DNA of 54,982 nt from Clostridiales bacterium (GTDB taxonomy: Bacteria > Bacillota > Clostridia > Christensenellales > Aristaeellaceae), in assembly GCA_004556395.1 (NCBI GenBank), contig SFHK01000038.1, positions 1 to 54,982 of the forward strand, in the 5' to 3' direction. Both the position numbers and the translations under genes were made by a program. The notes below the pieces were generated by a model. The model saw only the letters and a list, made by a program, of their open reading frames with translations, ran no database searches and was not told where the DNA came from. Positions 33,536-40,409 of the stretch are shown here, one piece after another. The stretch's first letter is position 1. Every line of letters starts with the position of its first letter.

Positions 33536-34435
33536 TTATCCCTTGACCGAGCCGATCATTACGCCCTGATCAAAGTATTTCTGAATGAAGGGATACACGC
33601 ACATGATCGGAACCGTGGACACGATGATCATGGAATACCGCACAAGGTTCGCCTTGCGCATGGCGATAATGGCGGCCTCGCCGGTGCCCAGCGCCGCGAA
33701 GCTCTGGTTCGTAATCAGAATGTTGCGCATGATCAGCTGCAGGGGATGCAGATTGGAGTCGCGAATGTAGATCAGCGCGTTGAAGTACGAGTTCCACTGT
33801 CCCACCGCCGTCCACAGGGCGATGACGGAGATGACCGCCTTGGACAGCGGCAGCGCCATGGTGAAGAAGAAGCGAAGGTTTCCACAGCCGTCCACCTGCG
33901 CCGCGTCCCATAATTCGCCCGGAAGGCTGTTCTGGAAGAACGTGCGCGCGACGATGATGTTATACACGCTCACGGAGAAGGGCAGCACCATAACCCAGAA
34001 GGTGTTGTACAGGTGGAACTGCTGAACGGTCAGGAAGGTGGGAATCAGCCCGCCGGAGAAGAACATCGTGAACGCGTACAGCCCCATCAGCACCTTGCGG
34101 CCGACTAAATCCTTTCGGGACAGGGCGTATGCCGCGGGAATGTTCACCGCCAGCGCGATGAGCGTGCCCACCAGCGTGTAGGCGATGGTGTTCCGGTAGC
34201 CGACCCACACGTTCGTCTGCTTCAGAAGCTCCGCGTAGCCGTCCAGCGTAAAGCCCACCGGCAGCACCCATACGTGCCCGCTCGCGACGGCGGAGGGATC
34301 GGACAAGGACGCGATTACGATGAACCACAGGGGATACAGAACGATCAGAAGCAGAAGCGCGCAGACGGTGTACAGAATGATGTTGAAAACCACGTCGCTC
34401 CGCTGGGAACGAACCCTTTGACGCACATGAGACAT
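33536..34435 (-). CDS. Sugar ABC transporter permease, LplC type
   Basis: A 299-residue membrane protein with about six helices. The EAA loop region is LWDAAQVDGCGNLRFFFTMA (about residues 190-210), and the ending FDQGVMIGSVKG is the family tail. It sits 13 bases after the LplB-type gene and 56 bases before the binding-protein gene. Confidence 0.92.
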   Translation of the reverse strand: MSHVRQRVRSQRSDVVFNIILYTVCALLLLIVLYPLWFIVIASLSDPSAVASGHVWVLPVGFTLDGYAELLKQTNVWVGYRNTIAYTLVGTLIALAVNIPAAYALSRKDLVGRKVLMGLYAFTMFFSGGLIPTFLTVQQFHLYNTFWVMVLPFSVSVYNIIVARTFFQNSLPGELWDAAQVDGCGNLRFFFTMALPLSKAVISVIALWTAVGQWNSYFNALIYIRDSNLHPLQLIMRNILITNQSFAALGTGEAAIIAMRKANLVRYSMIIVSTVPIMCVYPFIQKYFDQGVMIGSVKG

Positions 34436-34448
34436 GCCATCCGCCTCC

Positions 34449-35372
34449 TTACCACAGGCTGGTGTCGCCCAGCTTCCTTGTAATGCCGTTCACGAGCATC
34501 AGAAGCGCGAAGTTGATCACGTTGTTGAACAGATTGACGGCGGTGGACATGGAGTATTGATTGCTTTTAAGACCCATCTTATATACATAGGTGGCGATAA
34601 CCTCGCTTTTCGTCTGGTTGAGCGGATTCTGCATCAGGAATACCTTTTCAAACCCCACGTTCATGATGCCGCCCGCGCGCAGAATCAGCATGATGCTGGC
34701 GGTTGGAAGCAGAAGCGGCAGGTCTATGTAAATCTGCTTCTGCCAGCGGGTCGCGCCGTCCACCACGGCGGCCTCGTACAGCGTGGGGTCGACGGACGAA
34801 AGCGCGGCGAGGAACACGATGGAGTCCCATCCGGCGTGCTGCCACACGTCCGACCATACGTAAATGCTTCGGAACGCGCCCGGCATGCCTAAGATGTTGG
34901 GCGCGGTTTTGTGAAACAGCCCGTAGAACGCGCCGAGCAGGCCGCGGGAGGGAGACAGCCAGATCAGCAGCAGGCCGACCATGACCACGGTGGAAATGAA
35001 GTGCGGAAGATAGAGAACTGTCTGGAAGCCCTTGCGGAAGCGCCTGGCGGTGATCTGGTTGATCATCAGCGCCAGAAAAATCGGAATCGGGAAGCCGACC
35101 AGCAGGCTGTACAGGTTCAGCGCCAGCGTGTTGCGAATCGTCGCGCCGAACTGAAAGGATTTGAAGAAGCGGGTGAAATACTTAAGCAGGGGATCCGCCC
35201 ACGGACTGCCCGTGATGCCGAGCGAGTTTTTGTAGTCCTTAAAGGCGAGAATTACGCCGTACATGGGCTTGTAGGAGAAAATCAGCAAAAGCAGGAAGGA
35301 GGGCAGCAGGAGCAGGTACAGCCCCCAGTTGTGACCCACCTGCCGGCACGCTCTGCGTATGTTCGCCTTCAT
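34449..35372 (-). CDS. Sugar ABC transporter permease, LplB type
   Basis: A 307-residue membrane protein, first gene of the LacI-controlled operon. The ATG at 35372 is set by GGAGG 7 bases upstream. Signatures are FSYKPMYGVILAFKDYKNSL near the N-terminus, the EAA-like loop YEAAVVDGATRWQKQIYIDL, and the tail RKLGDTSLW. Its promoter overlaps a LacI-type operator. Confidence 0.92.
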   Translation of the reverse strand: MKANIRRACRQVGHNWGLYLLLLPSFLLLLIFSYKPMYGVILAFKDYKNSLGITGSPWADPLLKYFTRFFKSFQFGATIRNTLALNLYSLLVGFPIPIFLALMINQITARRFRKGFQTVLYLPHFISTVVMVGLLLIWLSPSRGLLGAFYGLFHKTAPNILGMPGAFRSIYVWSDVWQHAGWDSIVFLAALSSVDPTLYEAAVVDGATRWQKQIYIDLPLLLPTASIMLILRAGGIMNVGFEKVFLMQNPLNQTKSEVIATYVYKMGLKSNQYSMSTAVNLFNNVINFALLMLVNGITRKLGDTSLW

Positions 35373-35391
35373 GGAAAAGCCTCCTAACAAG

Positions 35392-35403
35392 TTAAGCGCT
35401 TAA
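35392..35403. promoter_or_regulatory. LacI-type operator at the sugar operon transcription start
   Basis: A perfect palindrome TTAAGCGCTTAA with the central CG typical of LacI-family sites, placed a few bases downstream of the expected transcription start (near 35406). It is ideally placed for repression. Confidence 0.75.
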
Positions 35404-35412
35404 TCTGGCTAA

Positions 35413-35441
35413 AATATACCACAGCATGCCTTATCTGTCAA
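35413..35441 (-). promoter_or_regulatory. Strong sigma-A promoter of the LplB-LplC-SBP-GH31 operon
   Basis: TTGACA (complement of 35436-35441), 17 bases and TATATT (complement of 35413-35418), immediately upstream of the operator. Confidence 0.85.
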
Positions 35442-35577
35442 GCACTGCCGGAAAAATCAATTTAAAAATTAACATTTACCGCTGAATATGGAAATTAGAC
35501 TCCATTATATGTATCAATGACCGCGGTTATTCCGGAAATTTCTTAATGATGCGATTTTCTGTATGGACGACATTTGA

Positions 35578-35589
35578 TTAAACGTTTAA
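35578..35589. promoter_or_regulatory. LacI-type operator upstream of the lacI-family gene
   Basis: A perfect 12-base palindrome TTAAACGTTTAA ending 12 bases before the -35 of the regulator's promoter. It shares the TTAA..CG..TTAA pattern with the site at 35392, implying that one protein binds both. Confidence 0.7.
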
Positions 35590-35601
35590 CTTTAATGATA
35601 C

Positions 35602-35630
35602 TTGATTTTCGGGCGGGGAGATGGTATAGT
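35602..35630 (+). promoter_or_regulatory. Promoter of the LacI-family regulator gene
   Basis: TTGATT at 35602-35607, a 17-base spacer and TATAGT at 35625-35630. Confidence 0.75.
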
Positions 35631-35662
35631 GAATCCTGTAATACGCGATCAGAGGGATGCTT

Positions 35663-36667
35663 ATGAAAACGCTGAAGGAAATCGCCCAGGCGGCCGGTGT
35701 GAGTACGGCGACCGTATCAAACGTCATCAACGGAAACCACAACCGGGTTTCCGCGGATACGGTGGAGCGCATTCAGGCCATTATTCAGGCTTCGGGCTAT
35801 GTGCCGAATCAGGCGGCGCGATCTCTGGCGCACCGCGAATCCCACGTGATCGCGGTGATCGTTCAGGCGCACGAGGGAGAAAATATCTTCCGAAATCCCT
35901 ATACGGCGGAATACGTCGGCGCGCTGACGGTTGAGCTGTATCGAAACGGCTACTATCCGCTGATTCGCTTCACGGACGATTTTCAGGCCGTTGAGAGCGA
36001 CCTTCGGGGCTGGAACGTGGCGGGGGCGATCTTCAACGGCTCGTTCAGCCGACATCTGCAGCGCATTCACGCCCTGCCGCCCATCCCGACGGTGTTCACG
36101 GACTGCTATTTCCGCATTCCCGGCATCAACCATGTGGGCGTGGACGATGAAACGGGCGGGCAGATGGCCGGGGAATATCTGGGAAAAATGGGGCACCGGC
36201 GCGTCGCGTTCGTCGCCAACTATCTGGAGGACAGCGAGGTCGATCAGCACAGGCTGCACGGCTTCCGGCAGGGTCTGGAACGATGCGGCGTTACCATTCC
36301 GGACGAAAATGTGTTTCCCACGCCGCAGACCGCCGTCGACGACGCGCTGCTGGCCGCCGTGCTGAACCGGGAAAACGCGCCCACCGCGTTCTTCTGCACG
36401 TCCGACCGCGTGGCCGTGCAGCTGATGCAGACGCTGCACCGGATGCGGATTCGCATTCCGGAGCAGGTGTCCGTGCTCGGATTCGATAACCTGCCCATCT
36501 CCGAAATCGCCTACCCGCCCCTGACCACGCTGGCGCAGGACATCACCCAGAAAGCGTTTCTGGTCGTCGATATGCTCGTGCGCCATATCCGCCAGAAGAC
36601 CATCCCGCCGGAGCATACCCTGCTGGGCGTGTGGCTGGTCGAAAGGGACAGCGTTCGGAAGATGTAA
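35663..36667 (+). CDS. LacI-family transcriptional regulator of the divergent sugar operon
   Basis: A 334-residue repressor. The N-terminal HTH reads MKTLKEIAQAAGVSTATVSN (1-20), followed by the hinge helix region (GYVPNQAARSLA), and then a periplasmic-binding-like effector domain with the usual NHVGVDDETGG and FDNLPISEIAYPPLTTL segments. The ATG at 35663 is preferred over 35657 because AGAGGG then lies 7 bases upstream. It is divergent from the LplB-LplC-SBP-GH31 operon, with matching operators at both promoters. This implies sugar-relieved repression and autoregulation. Confidence 0.92.
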   Translation: MKTLKEIAQAAGVSTATVSNVINGNHNRVSADTVERIQAIIQASGYVPNQAARSLAHRESHVIAVIVQAHEGENIFRNPYTAEYVGALTVELYRNGYYPLIRFTDDFQAVESDLRGWNVAGAIFNGSFSRHLQRIHALPPIPTVFTDCYFRIPGINHVGVDDETGGQMAGEYLGKMGHRRVAFVANYLEDSEVDQHRLHGFRQGLERCGVTIPDENVFPTPQTAVDDALLAAVLNRENAPTAFFCTSDRVAVQLMQTLHRMRIRIPEQVSVLGFDNLPISEIAYPPLTTLAQDITQKAFLVVDMLVRHIRQKTIPPEHTLLGVWLVERDSVRKM

Positions 36668-36790
36668 TCGCCGCATACCGATGTTCCGGTTCAAGCGCCA
36701 TCCGCGCTGCAATCTGCCATCCGACGCGCTGCGTCTCATTGAGGAGCAGGTGCGGAAGCGGGCGCGGGCGTTATTGAACTTTGAATTAAG

Positions 36791-36835
36791 GCGCCACCGC
36801 ACAATTCGGCGGCGCGTCGGGCGATGTCTTTTTTT
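36791..36835 (+). terminator. Possible terminator downstream of the lacI-family gene
   Basis: GCGCCACCG (36791-36799) pairs with CGGCGGCGC (36807-36815), and a T7 run lies about 12 bases later. The spacing is long for a normal terminator. The stretch 36668-36863 otherwise holds only the degenerate outer arm of repeat copy B. Confidence 0.35.
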
Positions 36836-36852
36836 GCCATCTGCGGCATGCA

Positions 36853-36933
36853 AATTCCTCGATTTACCTCCAGTAAACCTTCGGAATTTGCACTTGCATC
36901 TGACGAAAAATCCATTCGCCGGCCGACCACCTC
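36853..36933 (-). repeat. 81-bp dispersed palindromic element, copy B
   Basis: The complement of this stretch matches 16249-16329 with 4 mismatches and no gaps. It forms a GCAAATTCC/GGAATTTGC stem around the shared loop. A degenerate continuation of the right arm (to about 36815) makes a longer imperfect palindrome. It encodes the last residues (GEWIFRQMQVQIPKVYWR and stop) of the heparinase-like protein. Confidence 0.85.
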
Positions 36934-38816
36934 AGGAAGCGCAGGATATGTTCGCCCGTCAGCGGCAGGTCGCGGCGGGTCAGGACGAGCCGGAACAGCG
37001 CCGGGCGCTGCCAGTTGTTCAGCAGCTGGGAATCGGTCAGCGGGATGCGCTCGCAGGCGGCGTCGAAAACGTTCGGATCGAACGACAGGCGCACCACGCG
37101 GTTCTTCGCGTAGGGGATATACGCTTCGCCGGGCGCAAGGCGCGGCTCGGCGGACAGCATCAGGGGCAGCTCGATGGGTGCGTGCGCCTCGGTGAGCGCG
37201 AAGCGGTCGTGCACGGTAAGCTCGCCGGTGGCGCGGTCAAGGCGAATCTCGCGCAGGTAACGCTGCGCGTGCGCGTCCTCGCCGTAGGCTCCGGCCATGT
37301 CCACATGGAAGATGGCCGCGTTTCCGTCGTCGGTAAAGGAGAAATCGCGCGCGGCGTACTGCTGGCCGGGGCGCTGGTCGCTGCCGCCGAGGATGACCGT
37401 GTTGTGGTAGCGGCTCTGCATCGTCCAGATGTCGTAGCGCTCGGCGCTGAAGGTCTTGCGGCAGTAGGTTTCCACGCCTACGTCGCAGAGCACCGGCTCG
37501 CCGTCGGCGTACAGGATGTAGCTGCCCACGTCGTTGTGGTTGTGGCTTTCGCTGTTGTGGCCGCCCTTCGCGGCGAAGTACAGCCCCGTGCCGTCGGCAT
37601 GCTGACGCGCGCAGGCAACCTGAATGCCGTCGAAGGCGTGGGAGAGCGGCTCGTCCGCCGCGGGCAGCGCTTCGCTCGAGCGGCGATAGGTGAGCAGGTT
37701 GCGCAGGCGGCGATACTCGGTGTGCCGGATCAGCTGATAGGGCGATGCGGCGAAGCCCGCGGCCAGCGCGTACTCGGCATAGCGCTTCAGGTCGTCCAGC
37801 CCCATGCGCTCGGCGGCGCGATGGAGCAGCATGGCGTCGGGCGCGACGAGCGCCGGCGCGTCGGCGAAATTCACGTGATAGCGGCCGTGAATGTGCGCGT
37901 ACAGGATGTAGCGCGCCATGTTCTGAATCAGCGGTTCGTCATAGATCGATGCCGCGCCGCCGCTGGCCAGATCGAACAGCTCCAGCGCGTCCAGCATGGA
38001 AGCGCCCGCGACGTTGAAGTAGCTCGGGCCCTCGTCGCAGCCGCCGTCCGGCGCGTAGCCGTCCAGGAAGCGATCGAGACTGCGGGCGATGCGCGCGAGC
38101 AGCGCGTCCCGGCGCTCGGGGGAGGCTTCCTCCAGCAGCGCGCACACCAGCACGTTCGAGTTGATCCACGGGTTCCAGTTGTTCACGGGGCGGTCGCTCG
38201 CAAAGCCCATCCAGAACGGATCGTCGCGTTCCAGATAGGGGGTCAGGATGCGGCGCTCGATTTCCAGCGACATGCGCCGGGGAATGATGGGGGAAATTTC
38301 GCCCAGCTTTTCGCCGAGCAGATGGTTGACCAGCGACAGAAGCGCGCCGGTTTCCGCGGAGAACAGGTCGATGTACGGCGGCTGATCCTCCACGTCCGGC
38401 AGCGCGATGGGCGCGACGTGCCGCGCGGAGACGGAATGATTGTTGTGCGCCGGGATGACCCAGCTGCTTTCCTCGCAGATCGCCCACACGAGGTCGACGA
38501 TGTCGTTCAGGCAGCGGCCGCTGTTTTCCAGACATTCGCACACCGTGAGCGCGAACAGCGCGCGGTGGCGCTCGAAATACGGCGTCTCATAGTGCTTGCG
38601 GTCGCCCACGCGCACGAACTCCATGTACAGGGAAGCGGGCAGCGAAGGAACGGGCCTGCCGATATACGCCTCCGCCGCGCCCGCGTAATAGGCGCGCGTT
38701 TCGGGATCGACCGCGTCCCACGCCGCGCGGTCATGGCAGGAGGGGAGCAGATGAAAGTCTTCGCGGGCGGCGATTTTGCCGTCCTTCAGGGCGCGGGCAA
38801 CGACTTCGTTCAGCAT
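36864..38816 (-). CDS. Heparinase II/III family protein (polysaccharide lyase-like)
   Basis: A 650-residue protein with an N-terminal (alpha/alpha) toroid and a C-terminal beta-sandwich. Blocks include FALTVCECLENSGRCLNDIV, DGGCDEGPSYFNVAGASMLD and GHNSESHNHNDVGSYILYAD; the last is the hallmark of heparinase II/III domains. No signal peptide is present, so it probably acts on imported uronate-containing oligosaccharides. The ATG at 38816 follows GGAGGAAG and overlaps the end of the C39-like gene by 7 bases. Its last 17 or so residues are encoded by the dispersed palindromic element, so its natural C-terminus may have been replaced. Confidence 0.87.
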   Translation of the reverse strand: MLNEVVARALKDGKIAAREDFHLLPSCHDRAAWDAVDPETRAYYAGAAEAYIGRPVPSLPASLYMEFVRVGDRKHYETPYFERHRALFALTVCECLENSGRCLNDIVDLVWAICEESSWVIPAHNNHSVSARHVAPIALPDVEDQPPYIDLFSAETGALLSLVNHLLGEKLGEISPIIPRRMSLEIERRILTPYLERDDPFWMGFASDRPVNNWNPWINSNVLVCALLEEASPERRDALLARIARSLDRFLDGYAPDGGCDEGPSYFNVAGASMLDALELFDLASGGAASIYDEPLIQNMARYILYAHIHGRYHVNFADAPALVAPDAMLLHRAAERMGLDDLKRYAEYALAAGFAASPYQLIRHTEYRRLRNLLTYRRSSEALPAADEPLSHAFDGIQVACARQHADGTGLYFAAKGGHNSESHNHNDVGSYILYADGEPVLCDVGVETYCRKTFSAERYDIWTMQSRYHNTVILGGSDQRPGQQYAARDFSFTDDGNAAIFHVDMAGAYGEDAHAQRYLREIRLDRATGELTVHDRFALTEAHAPIELPLMLSAEPRLAPGEAYIPYAKNRVVRLSFDPNVFDAACERIPLTDSQLLNNWQRPALFRLVLTRRDLPLTGEHILRFLRWSAGEWIFRQMQVQIPKVYWR

Positions 38817-39484
38817 GTGGCTTCCTCCGTTTCCTTGTTCAGCGGGTGCAGCAGGTTGAAATCGCGCGGCAGGGACAGCGGAACCCAGAACAGGCCGTAG
38901 TTTACCTGATAGCCCGTCACGAGCCCGCGCTGATTGGTGATGGGGGAGACGACGGCGCTGGTTTCCACTACCTCGATCACATGATCGCGCACGCGCTCGT
39001 CGCCGCTTTCGCTGTGGCAGTCCATGGCCAGCAGCTGGCGTTCGCCGTTCTGCTCGCGCGCGGCAATCAGGGTAACGATGTGCCCCACGCGCAGGTTGCA
39101 CAGCGCGCAGCCGCCCTCCTGCATGGTTTTCCAGAGCGCTTCGTGGTCGTTCAGCAGGCCGTCGCCGTCATAGCGGAAGCCGTAGGACGCGGCCAGACCC
39201 TTTTCCTGCATCGCGGCCAGCAGCTTCGGACGGTTGGTGCCGTCGTCGCCGCGTCCGCCCTCGCGGCAGGAAAAATCGGCCAGCAGCTCGGGGCTGACGC
39301 GCTTGCCGCTCATGACCTCGGCGGCGTGACAGGCGGAAAAAATGCCGCAGCCGGAGCTGGTCAGTGTTCCGCCGGGATGCGGCGGATATTCATAGGGATG
39401 CGTCCACTCGCGCGAGCGCTGGTTCAAAAAGCGAAGCGTGCGCCCGTTCACGGTGACAAAGCCGTATTTTCCGGTAATCTGCAT
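38810..39484 (-). CDS. Papain/C39-like cysteine peptidase-fold protein, uncharacterised
   Basis: A 224-residue cytoplasmic protein without a signal peptide. SSGCGIFSACHAAEVMSG (Cys46) looks like the catalytic-cysteine helix of C39-like peptidases, with a plausible histidine in VGHIVTL (His135) and aspartate in LLAMDCH (Asp155). I do not recognise a named family. It lies between rpiB and the heparinase-like gene, overlapping the latter by 7 bases, so it probably acts in the same sugar process or protects it. Proteolysis is unproven. Confidence 0.6.
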   Translation of the reverse strand: MQITGKYGFVTVNGRTLRFLNQRSREWTHPYEYPPHPGGTLTSSGCGIFSACHAAEVMSGKRVSPELLADFSCREGGRGDDGTNRPKLLAAMQEKGLAASYGFRYDGDGLLNDHEALWKTMQEGGCALCNLRVGHIVTLIAAREQNGERQLLAMDCHSESGDERVRDHVIEVVETSAVVSPITNQRGLVTGYQVNYGLFWVPLSLPRDFNLLHPLNKETEEATC

Positions 39485-39511
39485 CTTCCGTACCTCCGTT
39501 TTTGCGCCTTC

Positions 39512-39958
39512 TTACGCGTTTCGGGCGCGAATCTCGTCCAGCATGTCCAGGCGGCGCTGGTGGCGGCCGCCCTCAAATTCTGCGTTCAGGAACGCGTCGA
39601 TCAGCTCGAGCGCCAGCCCCTCGCCCACGACCATCGAGCCCAGCGCCAGCACGTTGGCGTTGTTGTGCTCGCGGGTTAGCCGGGCGGTGTAGATGTCCGA
39701 GCAGCAGATGGCGCGAACGCCCTTCACGTTGCCCGCCGCCAGCGAAATGCCAAAGCCCGTGCCGCAAACCACGATGCCCAGCGCGCATTCGCCGGACGCG
39801 ACCGCGCGGCCGACCTTCTCGCCGTACACAGGATAGTCCACCCGCTCCGTCGAATCCGTGCCCATGTCCACGACCTCGTGACCGTTTTCGCGCAGATGCG
39901 CAAGGATGGCGTCCTTCAATATATATCCGCGATGGTCGCAGCCGAAAGCGATTTTCAT
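39512..39958 (-). CDS. rpiB: Ribose 5-phosphate isomerase B (RpiB/LacAB family)
   Basis: A 148-residue isomerase interconverting ribose 5-phosphate and ribulose 5-phosphate, or a related sugar phosphate. Motifs are MKIAFGCDHRGY, the catalytic Cys65 in CGTGFG, and REHNNANVLALG. The start at 39958 follows GGAGGG; in-frame codons upstream are excluded. It is first in the rpiB-C39-heparinase operon. In this context it could act on a sugar phosphate other than ribose, since RpiB-like isomerases are often recruited into catabolic operons. Confidence 0.93.
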   Translation of the reverse strand: MKIAFGCDHRGYILKDAILAHLRENGHEVVDMGTDSTERVDYPVYGEKVGRAVASGECALGIVVCGTGFGISLAAGNVKGVRAICCSDIYTARLTREHNNANVLALGSMVVGEGLALELIDAFLNAEFEGGRHQRRLDMLDEIRARNA

Positions 39959-39991
39959 TGATATGCCCTCCGAATGAATTCTCTCCTTTAT

Positions 39992-40020
39992 ATTATATAT
40001 CGCGCGGGCGGCCATTGCAA
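39992..40020 (-). promoter_or_regulatory. Promoter of the rpiB-C39-heparinase operon
   Basis: TTGCAA (40015-40020), 17 bases and TATAAT (complement of 39992-39997) lead to a leader of about 25 bases before the rpiB start. Confidence 0.75.
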
Positions 40021-40188
40021 ACGAATTTTATGAGAGAAACGAAAATGCAGGAAATCTTGCAAATACAAAGCTTAACGCAATATGCCAGCCGAAAGGCGAA
40101 ACGCGGGAAAATCGAAGGCGAGAGGAATTTTTCCTGTTAAATTTTGAAGATATACCGCGTTTGCGCCGGAAAGACCCGCGATATGGGG

Positions 40189-40217
40189 TTGACACGACAA
40201 AGGGATTATGATATGAT
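40189..40217 (+). promoter_or_regulatory. Sigma-A promoter of rpoBC
   Basis: TTGACA at 40189-40194, a 17-base spacer and TATGAT at 40212-40217. The rpoBC genes therefore have their own promoter; no rplJ or rplL gene lies upstream. Nothing recognisable lies in 40021-40188. Confidence 0.85.
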
Positions 40218-40244
40218 TCTAAACTGCACTATTATGGAGCAAAA

Positions 40245-40380
40245 GCCGTTTTGCACGGCAATGATGCAAAAACGGCCGCGGCTGAACCGTCCGGCGAGCC
40301 GAAGGGCACGGGGACGGAAGCAACTTTTAGCAAAGAATTAACTGCGCGGCATCACGGATTTCCGCCGCCCGGCGGGCGGC
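40245..40380 (+). other. Structured 5' leader of rpoB
   Basis: Within the leader of about 185 bases three stems are visible: GCCGTTTTGCA (40245-40255) with TGCAAAAACGGC (40265-40276), CCGTCC (40287-40292) with GGACGG (40312-40317), and GCCGCCC (40364-40370) with GGGCGGC (40374-40380). None is followed by a T run. The last stem lies just before the AAGGAG site and could affect translation. No known riboswitch class fits. Confidence 0.45.
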
Positions 40381-40409
40381 TTCAGGACAGGTAAGGAGTG
40401 AGGGCGAAT

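Noticed and set aside
35717..36853. Minus-strand frame of 378 codons opposite the lacI-family gene
   Set aside because: Antisense of a certain regulator with no domain of its own.
36736..36930. Small minus-strand gene reading MAKKDIARRAAELCGGALIQ
   Set aside because: It starts inside the palindromic element arm, lacks a ribosome site and ends in Ala-Pro repeats; most likely chance coding in the degenerate arm.
40224..40409. Known riboswitch in the rpoB leader
   Set aside because: GGGACGGAAGC-like words resemble parts of cyclic-di-GMP aptamers, but the required core and stems are not present; kept only as a structured leader.
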